A stretch of DNA of 64,000 nt from Gonatopus flavifemur (lineage: Eukaryota; Arthropoda; Insecta; Hymenoptera; Dryinidae). The number at the start of each line of letters is the position of its first letter. Positions within the stretch are counted from its first letter, which is position 1. The DNA is taken from the NCBI GenBank assembly GCA_018340375.1, contig JAFFJZ010000003.1, forward strand, positions 23,994,001-24,058,000. Direction: 5' to 3'. Position numbers and translations under genes: made by a program. Positions 54,377 to 64,000 of this stretch are shown here, in pieces. The notes below the pieces were generated by a model. The model searched no databases. It saw only the letters and a program-made list of their open reading frames with translations, and was not told the origin of the DNA.

Positions 54377-56163
54377 CAGGGTTGGCCCGAAAAAACCCGA
54401 CCCGGTTTTACCCACTGGGTTTTTTCCAGATAAAACCCAATGAAAAACCCTCTGAAAAGAATTAGGGATGGATGGGTTGGAGAAGAATCAAATTTAATTT
54501 CATGAATACAATTGGAATTTTTTGTTCGATGTTTAATATAATAAGTGTTCCTACATGATTAATATTTTCATCTCACCATTCATTTTGATGATGTTTGTAT
54601 ATAATTGGACCAATTTGGTAGCTTCTTCCACGTGTCCAAATGTTGAGAAAACTCGTTCTAATCCTGCTGAATTAGGTGGAATACTTGATAATTGGTGACA
54701 AAATTCACAAAATCCGATTGGGAGTTCATCTGTAGAATTCGTCCTCGCTTCCATCAATTTCCACCATTTATTAGGAGTATTTTCATATAACTCCTTAATT
54801 TCTGCACGGAACATTGAAGCAGGATATGAATTTTCATCGTGGATTTTGAATGCTATCATTGCACCCAAAAATTCCGGTTTATGTTCCATCATCCAATCTT
54901 TAGCCATTTTCTCTTGTTCCTGATTAGGTTGTACGTTCCTTACAAAGGGATTAATCAAACATGCAATGTAAAAAAACGATTCTAAGGCTTCATCTCTTCG
55001 TTTTCGTATAGCTGTTGTATATTCTACTAAATTCACCTTAGACAGCAATTCAGACCATACTTCAACAGTTGTCGATAGATTAGCTGATTCAGATTGCAAT
55101 TTATCCAAAGCTTTAGCAACTTTTTTCAATTGTTCGAGGTGCTTTATAGCTTCTGTATATATGCCAACGTTGTTTAATATTCGAGTTATTTTAGGTTCTG
55201 CATTTTTGTATTCCATTTGAATTTCAAAGTATAGGTGGACATTTTTAATGAACGTTTCGAGACAATCATTTTGAGAGTTCCATCTTGTCTCATTTGGCAA
55301 CTGCGGCATCAAGCCCCCTTTTTGCTTGAGCAATGCCTATGAAAATAGAATGGAGTGTAATTCCAAATCTTCTCAAACAAAGATTTGTTGCAATTAATTT
55401 GAAACTTTCGACCAGTTGAAAGAAATAGATCATATTTCATGAACGCATGTATAACACTTTTGGATAAATTTGTTTTCATTTCCATCAAAATTGCCATCAA
55501 TTCAATAATATGAGTAGTGTATCAGATTTTGTAACGCGATTGACTTATAATAATGTAACTTGTCATTTCCATAACATATAATGATTGATTCCAACAATAG
55601 ATCCTATTCTCTAAATCAGTAAAAAATACTGATTCGTCAGTGCTCGATCTTCCATCAGTGCAAGCCCCTGGTACGATCAATGCATATACACTGACGAAAT
55701 CAGTGAAATTTCATTGATAGAGTTCTAATGAATCAGTACTGTTCAAAAATTTAGATTCATAGAGTAGAATTCATATTCTCCAATTTTACATACAAATTTC
55801 ATTAGATTTGATTCTATATGTGTTCATGAAATGTTATAAATTTTTTTTTTCGGAATTCATAGGAAGAGTTTCAACAATCTACGTGAACGAATGTTTTGGA
55901 ACATACACGTCCTAATATTTAATGTTGCTGGAATTTGAATCGTTCATTGAAACGAATTGATAATCGAATAACGAAATACTCATATCCAACCTCAGTTCAA
56001 GACCCAAAATCTCGCAGCACATTCTTTAAACAATGTTTTGACTCTCGACAAGTCAATTTGAGGTGATAAATAACGATAGTTCATCATATCAAGTTAAAAA
56101 TAACCATAAAAAATGGAAAAAATCTAAAAAAAATCCAAGTGGGTCGGGTTTTTTCCAACCCTG
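54377..56163 (-). mobile_element. Decayed hAT-family DNA transposon with terminal inverted repeats and 8-bp target duplication
   Basis: Ends CAGGGTTGGCCCGAAAAAAC (54377) and GGTTTTTTCCAACCCTG (to 56163), followed inward by CCCGACCC and its inverse. Flanks ATCATTTT and ATAATTTT are an 8-bp target duplication with one mismatch, as hAT elements make. On the minus strand 54551-55333 encodes the C-terminal transposase part: NETRWNSQNDCLETF, then IPPNSAGLERVFSTFG, the hAT dimerisation signature. The N-terminal zinc finger and first catalytic part are missing, and 1.79 kb is short for an autonomous copy. Confidence 0.92.
54551..55333 (-). pseudogene. hAT transposase remnant (C-terminal catalytic/dimerisation part), 260 codons
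   Basis: An open frame from the ETRW motif (residues 11-14) to the SAGLERVFSTFG motif near residue 229. That motif is the conserved hAT C-terminal dimerisation site. A short extra frame at 55309-55500 continues upstream without recognisable motifs. The length is less than half of a typical hAT transposase of 600 or more residues. No evidence of host use. Confidence 0.85.
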
Positions 56164-56229
56164 ATAATTTTTCTTTTTGGATAGTATTTTGTGAATTGCT
56201 GTATCGCGTACGCTCGTTTATATGTACTA

Positions 56230-57138
56230 CTGAGGGCAAAAAGTAAGGCGAATTTGTTTTTAAAATGAAAAATCTTCATTTATTCTTCTACACCAATTTC
56301 ATCCCCTTCAAAGTAATCCCCTCTCGATAAAACACACTTATGCCAACGTTTTTTCCAATCATCGAAACATGCTCAATAGTCCCTTTCCGGTATAGCCATC
56401 AGCGCCTTCTTCGATTCAGCTTTTATCTCCTCAATCGACTCGAAACGCTTTCCCCGGAGTGGTCTCTTGAGTTTTGGGAATAGCCAGAAGTCACACGGAG
56501 CCAAATCAGGCGAATACGGTGGTTGCGGAACGATATGCGTCGAATTTTTGGCGAAATGGTCACGAAGAACGAGTGCAGTATGAGACGGTGCATTATCGTG
56601 ATGCAAAAACCAAGAGTTGTTGGCCCATAATCCTGGTTTTCACAGATTCTTCTGATTTTCCAATCATATCAGTAAAGTCTCTAACAGTCAACCGAGGATT
56701 TTTGAGCACTAATTCCTTCACTTCATCGACGTGTTGGTCATCTGTTGACGTCGATGGTCGTCCAGAGCGCTCCAAGTCATCAACACGTTCTCGACCCTCT
56801 TTGAAGTCTGTGCACTTATAAACATTTTTCTGCGACATGGTAGAATCACCAAAGGCCTTCCGCAACATCCTTGAAGTTTCCGCAGCCGAAATTTCATTCC
56901 GCAAACAAAATTTGATTGCATTCCTCTGCTCAATTAAATCAGACATTGTAAAAATCGAAAAATGCACTCTTGGTCGTTTGGTAAACACAAGCGTAAATGT
57001 ATTACTGATAATGACATTGACATGAAATTTGGTACAGATGTCATTAACAGTCCTGCCAACTCAAGAAAAAAAGAGTTAGCCTGAAATGTCAAGCCCGTGA
57101 AGTTTAAATTAAAAATTCACCTTACTTTTTGCCCACAG
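56230..57138 (-). mobile_element. Internally deleted mariner transposon (909 bp) with intact terminal repeats
   Basis: TA-flanked ends CTGAGGGCAAAAAGTAAGGC and its near inverse CCTTACTTTTTGCCCACAG. Read on the minus strand, an N-terminal part starts near 56946 (MSDLIEQRNAIKFCLRNEIS, the helix-turn-helix region). The sequence then jumps from the SEESVKT region directly to WANNSWFLHHDNAPSHTAL and PPYSPDLAPCDFWLFPKLK. The middle of the transposase, with the first catalytic aspartates, is absent. A stop follows PERDY at 56373, with homology continuing to a stop at 56280. It is inactive but, with both ends intact, could in principle be mobilised in trans. Confidence 0.9.
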
Positions 57139-60100
57139 TAGTAATCTAATGTCGCGTGGATAAAGTGCTTGGATCTTACAGTGGGTAAAAAAAAATGATC
57201 GAAGTGTCTGACAATGAATTAACATTCTTTTACTCACTGTAAATATTTTTCTTGCGTATACAAAAATCTATTGTACATATCTAATAGATATATTTATATC
57301 CTAATCACATTTTCTTGTTCTTGTTTTATGAATCTCTACTCGTAGTAGAATAGAAAAAATGAATATCACATGAAATACGAATATGAATATCTTGTATTTA
57401 GTGTTTTGTAGTGCATTTATTTAAGAAATTTTTCACATAAAGTGCAAAAGGAGGTATAATTTTGGGATTTACAATGTTGTTTGGCATTTGATTTGTCAAA
57501 AACTTTAAAAGCATATGAGTTTTTTCGTATGCATATAAATGTGATTCGATTGATACCACGCTGAATAAAAGGTCTAAATTTTTGAAATATGCATTGTAAA
57601 TTTTGAAGAAAGGAACGAAATTGAATCTCTAAATGCCTTCTTTATTCCGATAAAAATCAAAAAGATCGAAACATCTGAGCGCTATATTTTTAAAACCTCA
57701 TACGCTTTAGGAGCAAAAAAGGATTAGGGAATAATGAAAAACATATGTAAAAATCTATTGGACGTGTAAAAGATATTTTCTAAATATAATCTATAATTAG
57801 TGTGTGCATGATTAGAACGTAAGAATAAAGATGAAAACTGTCATTATTGATAGAAAGTTTGTGAGATTGAGAAAAAGTTTGTTACTTTTACAATTAATTT
57901 TCATGAATTTGTTCTCGTTTATGTAGAATGAAGAAAATGATCGTTGGTTTCTTAATTCAATTATTGGTCTTTGTTCATTGATGGATTTACAATCGTTGGT
58001 GAAACAAACAACCTTCGTGTCAGGCTACATGGATTTGATGTGGATACGTGTGATTTTTGTTGGTCTTTTTTCTCAGATCATTACCCAGAATAATTATAAT
58101 TTGAATTTTTGTATCCCGTAAAAGGGCCTCCGGGAAAAGGTAGCCCTAGGCCGCTTTTTGCCAAGAGCCGGCACTGCTTCGACGTCGCGGTATTCAATTT
58201 TCAGTAAAAAATAAAAAATTTTGTTCTTATCTTGGAGTAAAAAATCTTTCTCAATAGAGAAAATCATATTTTTGACGAATGACCAATGATCGAAACAAAA
58301 CTATCAATGATCTACTTTGTTCACAACAAGTTTACAATGTACTGCCAAAATTAAATCTTTATATAAATATGTGTGATACTTTTCCTAAGAGATTTTGACA
58401 AATGTATGGAAGAATTGTACTCTGAAATACCCAAAAATAACACGAAACTTAGGAAATCGACTTGCAGAAGCCTTTAAGGACTCACATACCGAAAAAATTG
58501 AATGATTGATTTACCATTTTTTAGTCAAATCTTCTATAAGAAAAAAAATTCTTTTACGGATATAAATGAAGTATGATTGAAAATCACAGCGTCTCTTTGT
58601 CGACGAAAATGTAGTGATAATACTCTAATGGAGAGAATTTTTTTTCAATAATAAAAAAAAATTACAATATTCCAAACTTGGACCAAAAAATAAAAAAATT
58701 ATAAAGAAAATAATTATGAAGATTGAAATAAAACCACTGTCTCCATTATGTATCTTCGTGTTTTTTTCTTTATAAAATTTCAAAGGTATGTGAGTCTTTA
58801 AGCTGAAACTTCCGTATACAAGCTGCATTTAAAGTGAAAATATTCAAAACATGAATTGTATTTAAAAATTCATGACAAATTGTTACAATTCCCATTGTTC
58901 ACATTTTCAGTAGAATTATATACGCGAAAAATATCCACTCAGTTTTCAAAGTAAAAATAGAAAAAGCTGTCATTTTGAAATATAAATTATAGTATTGTTT
59001 TCTAACAATTGATATAGATGATTCGTAAAGCATAGACCACTTGTGTTTGTACAAATCCACCGATGATTAAACATGACGGTACAATGAAAATTGAGAAAGA
59101 AATTTGTGATATCGGTCTAAGATGATATATTATATCCGTTAACTTGTCTGTCGTACGTAAAGTTTTGCATTGAGTTGTGATTGTTTAATACAATGATGAT
59201 TTATTACGTACGATAAAACACTTGAATATAAGCAAAATTGTCATCAGAAAATGTTATCGGAACATAATCAAATGATTTGATATTTGAAAAAGTGCGAGAA
59301 GTATGATATTTGAAGAAATCTAATTTTACCCACCACGAATCGAATTTGATTATGTACTAATGATAATTTTCTTCTCAGTTTTATTATTTCAATAAATCAA
59401 TGATATACTTATTCCTTGTGTATCTTGTTATATGTTCAAATATTTATTTTGTAAATAGAGATAGGAACTGCTTAAACCATAAATTCAGATAATGCGATTT
59501 AGGTTTAATATTGCTATTATTTTTTTCATATCTGCGTACGTTACACGTGATTCCATCATTCGGCCCTCAGGGTTTCGTTCGAAACCTCTCAGGCCCTTGT
59601 CAGGCAAAAATCCCCGTGATCCCGGGTGAAATTTTGAAGGATAACGTGGATCCTGGATAGAAATTTGAGTTCACATGCGAAATCCGCCATCCTGTTTATC
59701 CGGGAACTTTCAAATGAGTCGTTGCAAAGTTTTGAATGAATCCATCACTCTCTGCAAAGGTTAAGCTAAATCCTAAATCCCCCTCCTTCCAAATTTTTTC
59801 AAATATCAATGCATGAAATGAAAAATAACGAGCAATTCCCTTTGATATCCCAGAAAAATGTACGTGCTAATTAAAATCAAGTCTACACCGTTGGACCGTT
59901 CACAATTATCTAACGAACTTCCAACTTTCTTTGAATTACTCTAAAACTCTCAAAATAATATCCCAAAAGATGAAGAAATTCAAAGAGATCTAGGTTCAGA
60001 GAGATTCTTTTTTACCAGGGATGTCAGAAAGATCCAGGGAAAATCAATGTAATTCACAGACAAGTGAATTGGGAAATATTGTATGTTGATCTCTGGAAAG

Positions 60101-60298
60101 GACTTCAGTGAGGTGGAGAGAAAATCCAGGAAAATTTTGGAAACTTAGTTTGAATGATTCAGATGAAATTACAGGAATTCAGAGAGATTCAGATAAATTT
60201 AGGGAAAGCTTTGGAATCTGAATAAACGAAACTCTGAAGGATTCAGATAGATTTAGAAAGATTTTGGGGAACCTCGAGGAATTTTCAAAAACTGATAA
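57139..60298. other. Intergenic AT-rich stretch, no gene seen
   Basis: A small fold-back (TTACAGTGGGTAAAAA / CTTTTACTCACTGTAA) lies at 57178-57241. A GC-rich patch stands out at 58125-58195 (GGGCCTCCGGGAAAAGGTAG onward). 59560-59720 holds GGATCCTGG/CCCGGG-type words. 59940-60280 is built from degenerate AGAGATTCAGA/AAATTTAG words. No exons could be supported. Confidence 0.4.
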
Positions 60299-60575
60299 CC
60301 CAAGCAACACGTTCGTCACAGCAGCGTATTCCCTGGTAGAAATAAAACGTGCCATAATGTATGAAGAGCGTGCAAACAATGCAAATCTGTCCCATTTCCC
60401 ACTGGTTGCACGCTGTTCCTACATTGTGGCACGTTTTATTTTTACCAGAGTCCACCGTGATGTTACCCCTGGTCAAACGAAACTATTACAAACGGTACAA
60501 TGTTCTGACCAAATCCCATCAAATTTTATTTCATCAGATTCTGCTGTATCGCTGTGACCAAGTGTGTTGCTTGGG
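60299..60575. mobile_element. CCCAAGCAACAC / GTGTTGCTTGGG element enclosing two CCCTGGT-type elements
   Basis: The outer ends CCCAAGCAACACG and GTGTGTTGCTTGGG, with GTCACAGCAGCG / CGCTGTGACC inside them, are inverse. Within lie a fold-back at 60331-60450 (CCCTGGTAGAAATAAAACGT against ACGTTTTATTTTTACCAG) and, from 60467, a third member of the ACAATGTTCTG family (CCCCTGGTCAAACGAAAC, ACAATGTTCTGACCAAATCC). Confidence 0.7.
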
Positions 60576-61988
60576 AAGTCTCCATATAACTTTCTCTAAT
60601 TTACTTACTTTAAATTACTCTGAATCTTTCAGAAAAATATCCCGAAACATGGAAAGACTCAGGGAGATTCTTTCTACCAGGGTGGTTATTAATTTGACAT
60701 TAAATTGATATAATCCTCTTGGCTGGGAAGCTTTATAAAAAGTAAAAACATGGATGAATAGAATTAAAGTAAGTATATTGATGTAACTGTAAATTACACC
60801 ATCGCTTCGATATTATGGAAGCAATGAGTGATTTATGAGAATTTTGATTTCATTTAATATGAGAAGAATTGTAGTCATGAATAAAAAAGCATTTCAGAGC
60901 AAGTCTGATATTCTATTAATATTTTCGTCTTGGATAAAATCATCAATGTACTCGTACTTTTTATCACCAATTATCCTGTGAACAAAGATTAAATTCAAAT
61001 GACAAAAAACGTAAAAAAGATATATCAGAATTTGAGATTTTCTCATTCATTTATTTGAACTGGAATCAACACACAATTATCATCTAAAATATTATTTTCT
61101 TATTTCTATAAACTGAACTGCCAGCTATAATCTAGTTATAATCCTGGAAAAGATCATAATTGGAATCTTTTTGGGTTCTGGAAACGTAAGATAATACTAG
61201 GAACTAGTATGTAATCACTGTGAGCTATTTTTTCTTGACTTGGGAATCAAAATAGCATGATACAGGATTGAATGATAACCACAACATAAATTTCCCAAAA
61301 AGATAGATCAGTTTATGATTACATTCCCATCATATTCTATTGTTGAATTTTTTAATTTATGTACTTGTACGAATAAGATTGCTGCTCGTAATGCATAGAG
61401 TGCAAGAAATGTACATACGATATTGTGTGACATTTATAACAAAGAATTAAAATGTTTTCCATTGGTTGTGCATTACGTACTTGAACATTCGCCGTACGTT
61501 ACAACACATCCTTTGTGTCTTTATTTATAAGGTTATTGTCTTAAAATTGATGAAAAAATCATATTGCTAGAGAGAAAATATGTTGGCGGTATTTGTGGCA
61601 TCAAATATATTATTTTATCATTTTTATCATTTCAATACGTTTTTATTCATTCAATTGTAATTTCTATCACTTCACTCTTCTTTTATTGCAAAAATAATAC
61701 TTTATATTAATACGTTTGAATCAAAACAATTAATCCCATTGGTATATAACAGATCTCTCAAACATTACAACAATATTGTTATCAAGGCAAAATACGATTT
61801 TGTATAAGTTTTAATTTTTCAGAATAAATGTAATGGAATGTTATACAAATCTCTATTTTCAAAACATAACAAAAAACCAAATACGTGAATACAATTTATA
61901 ACGTGTGTAATGTTCAAGATAACGAATATGATATTATTTCCTTCTCAATTAGACTTTTTCAACTATTTCAATGTGAGTTTTGTACACG
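60576..61988. other. Intergenic and 3' flank of the V-ATPase subunit F gene
   Basis: AT-rich, with no repeats having clear ends and no exons. The 3' UTR of the V-ATPase gene should lie just left of 61989. Confidence 0.4.
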
Positions 61989-62832
61989 CTAATGTATGTC
62001 TTCTGGATTAAACATTCCCTGGAAAGAAAAATTTCAATATATCAGAATTTTACAAGTGCAATTTTATGTGAAATTGAAAATCGAGAATGAATATATATTT
62101 ACTTTGGCGCGTCTTAAGATCGAATCTTTGCTGGCGTCGTAAGGATGATCTTTACTTGGTATTTCCAATACTGCAGGTATCGGTTGAGTGTGACTGTCGA
62201 TCACATGACGAATCATCTCTGCAACCTGAAATATTTTTTCCATTTATTTCTAATTCATTCAAATTCATCTATATTTCTGATCATTTGTGATTCAAATCTC
62301 TGAAAAGCTCACATTCTGGTTGATGAGAATAATATCGATATCATCCCTTCTAATAAATCGTTTGAAGGTATCTTCTATTTCGCTAACTGAAGTATCTGTA
62401 AATAAATGAAATAGAATTAATTCTTTTTCTTCTCAATTGTGGTCTATGGGTTTATGATATTGCAACGACGAGTAAAAAATGAAATGTATACTTCTACGAC
62501 TCGGATACAAGAAACACTAAATCACTTTATAAATCAATTAATTTTAAAATTAATATGTTTTAAACATACGGATGCTTACTTTTGTCAACAACCATGAAAT
62601 TGGGTTGCCTATGTTTATTCATTTCACCAACTCCTCCAAGAAGGAACCCGACACAAGTGTCCTAAAATAGGGGTTATTTTGTTAAACTCTTTTGTCTTTG
62701 AAAATTGAATTTAGTGCAACCACTTATGTAAAGTTGATGAAATATTAATAAAAATGAATGAATCGTTGGGTTAATTACTTCATCTCCGATGACTGCGAGG
62801 AGTTTGCCTTTCCCTGCTGAATGTAAAGCCAT
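61989..62832 (-). CDS. Vha14: V-type proton ATPase subunit F, 123 aa
   Basis: Minus-strand exons 62779-62832, 62580-62661, 62313-62395, 62103-62225 and 61989-62018 join with phases 0,1,0,0 (372 nt). The protein begins [19 protein letters not shown], followed by [34 protein letters not shown], and ends [12 protein letters not shown]. These are all highly conserved features of eukaryotic subunit F (about 120 aa). Subunit F sits in the central rotor stalk of the V1 sector and couples ATP hydrolysis to proton pumping into endomembrane compartments. The compact five-exon gene is head to head with the PPR gene at 63253. Nothing odd seen; full length and intact. Confidence 0.96.
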
Positions 62833-63252
62833 TGTGAGTAGAAAATACTGTGATTTCTGCAGACCTTCAGAATTTATTTTTCTAATTCGGAGTAAATTTT
62901 AACGATAGATCAGCTGATCAGACGTCACAAGATATAGTCACACCTAGTTGACGTTCTAAAACGTATCCTCGATATCGGTTAACTTTTTCCATTGTCGGAA
63001 GTTGAAAAGAGAGAACTAATGTTCTCTTACATGAGTTTAGGAACGCAACTCTTTGGTGTATTGTATGTTCAAAAATTATTCGAATCCAGAAAAGTTACCC
63101 TAATGTTTTGAAAATTATCCTAGATTTTATTGTTGTACATATTGGTACATATACAACATACATACGCATGTGTTTATCATGTTTCAAAATAATGTTATTT
63201 TTACTGTTTATGTATCAATATATATCAGTTTAAAGGTAAATGATTGAAAAAA
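62833..63252. promoter_or_regulatory. Shared head-to-head promoter region, V-ATPase F and LRPPRC-like genes
   Basis: The start codons are 420 bp apart and divergent, so a bidirectional promoter is likely. No core motif is distinct enough to place. Confidence 0.5.
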
Positions 63253-64000
63253 ATGGAGATATTCATGAAAATGAGAATTTGGAAAAGGTGCACCAAAATG
63301 ACAATCCTTAATAAATTTATATTGAATTCAAGTGATAACAACAATACCAGAAGAAATATTCACAATCTTTTATTGAAAAAGCATGGAACAAAAATTTATC
63401 GAGGATATCGTTATATCAGTGATGAAACTGTTGGAAAATCTGCAAATTCCTTCAACGTTGATATACAAAATAGATTGATAATTCTAAAAAATCTGTCTAA
63501 AAATTGGAGATTGGAATATAAATATATAGACAAAATTGTAAAGTTTTGCGAAACACATGATTCAGAATTGGATAAAAATGATATTTTGATGTTGCTGCAA
63601 TGTTGCGGTAACAAACTCTTGGACGTGGATTGCAGTGTGAGACAAAACTTGCTCGATCGAGTATGGAAGTTGGTAACAACGAAGAATTATAATTTGACTT
63701 TGGAGCATTATTATACATTTCTGGAAGTGTCTACGGAGAATTCAAAACTGATAGATTCGGATGAGTTTTTGAAGCATCTGCTAGTTATACCAAATCAAAA
63801 AACATACAATCTTCTTTTGGCGAATGCTGCAAATGCTGGGGATTACAAAGCAGTCGATAATATACTATCCAAGATTCAAGAAAAAAAATTTCCCATAAAC
63901 GAAGAGGCCTACAATGCTTTAGTTTTATCACATACTACGAATAATAACATGACAGCTGCGGTGGAAATGATAAACATCATGAAAAGTGCCAATGTTATGC
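63253..64000 (+). CDS. LRPPRC/bicoid-stability-factor-like pentatricopeptide protein, N-terminal 249 residues (runs off window)
   Basis: The frame is open from ATG 63253 to the window end with no stop. The N terminus is rich in K, R and N and free of acidic runs (MKMRIWKRCTKMTILNKFIL), consistent with a mitochondrial targeting sequence. From about residue 170 the sequence has PPR-type helix pairs: KTYNLLLANAANAGDYKAVD and EEAYNALVLSHTTNNNMTAA. LRPPRC-family proteins bind and stabilise mitochondrial mRNAs and are about 1,300-1,400 aa, so most of the gene lies beyond the window. Assignment to LRPPRC rather than another PPR protein rests on the N-terminal pattern from about 60 to 130 and is less certain than PPR membership. 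Confidence 0.75.
   Translation, partial: MEIFMKMRIWKRCTKMTILNKFILNSSDNNNTRRNIHNLLLKKHGTKIYRGYRYISDETVGKSANSFNVDIQNRLIILKNLSKNWRLEYKYIDKIVKFCETHDSELDKNDILMLLQCCGNKLLDVDCSVRQNLLDRVWKLVTTKNYNLTLEHYYTFLEVSTENSKLIDSDEFLKHLLVIPNQKTYNLLLANAANAGDYKAVDNILSKIQEKKFPINEEAYNALVLSHTTNNNMTAAVEMINIMKSANVM

Noticed and set aside
56373..56988. A domesticated SETMAR-like transposase gene
   Set aside because: The middle of the transposase is deleted, a stop follows PERDY, and both terminal repeats remain, so it is an ordinary dead transposon copy.
60264..60708. Overlapping frames of 97 and 115 codons near 60.3-60.7 kb
   Set aside because: They cover nested palindromic elements and mirror one another on the two strands, as expected from inverted repeats rather than genes.

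Overview
This window is animal nuclear DNA, almost certainly from an insect and most likely a hymenopteran (wasp or sawfly rather than fly or moth). The grounds are AT-rich sequence, short GT-AG introns, small vitellogenin-like proteins of the kind known from bees and ants, and a dense load of fold-back DNA elements. I could assign neither species nor chromosome. All exon structures below come from reading splice sites and codon phase by eye; every gene model given as complete closes in frame.

Layout. 459-20062 (+): a takeout/juvenile-hormone-binding-like gene of six small exons (253 aa) spread over 19.6 kb, with introns packed with nested fold-back elements and a dead mariner. 20063-25967: gene-free, a stack of nested transposon remnants including a TTAA-flanked element with piggyBac-type ends. 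25968-27426 (-) and 28134-29501 (+): two head-to-head paralogues of the vitellogenin N-terminal (lipid-transfer) domain, 308 and 309 aa, sharing a 0.7-kb promoter region. 29502-34960: gene-free, with a 248-bp miniature element nearly identical to one at 1.1 kb. 34961-36949 (-): an ATAD1/Msp1 mitochondrial AAA ATPase (380 aa). 38128-40431 (+): an uninterrupted 767-aa protein related to a mainly fungal family of 2-oxoglutarate/Fe(II) oxygenase-like proteins, with the metal ligands replaced. 40.8-42 kb: a palindromic miniature element and a LINE fragment. 43725-47478 (-): an 857-aa protein with four zinc fingers and an AT-hook. 48602-53300 (+): an SLC7-family heteromeric amino-acid transporter (490 aa), with a LINE fragment in its last intron. 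54.4-57.1 kb: a decayed hAT element with terminal repeats and target duplication, then an internally deleted mariner. 57.1-62 kb: gene-free. 61989-62832 (-): V-ATPase subunit F (123 aa). 63253-64000 (+): the start of an LRPPRC/bicoid-stability-factor-like protein running off the window.

The genes do not form one pathway. The ordinary housekeeping functions are the V-ATPase subunit, mitochondrial protein quality control, mitochondrial RNA handling and amino-acid transport. The more lineage-specific ones are the takeout-like gene, the vitellogenin-like pair and the oxygenase-like gene. From 25 kb onward the genes fall into four consecutive head-to-head pairs. The oddest loci are the oxygenase-like pseudoenzyme, the vitellogenin-like pair and the multi-level nesting of fold-back elements, where later insertions can be read out of earlier ones.
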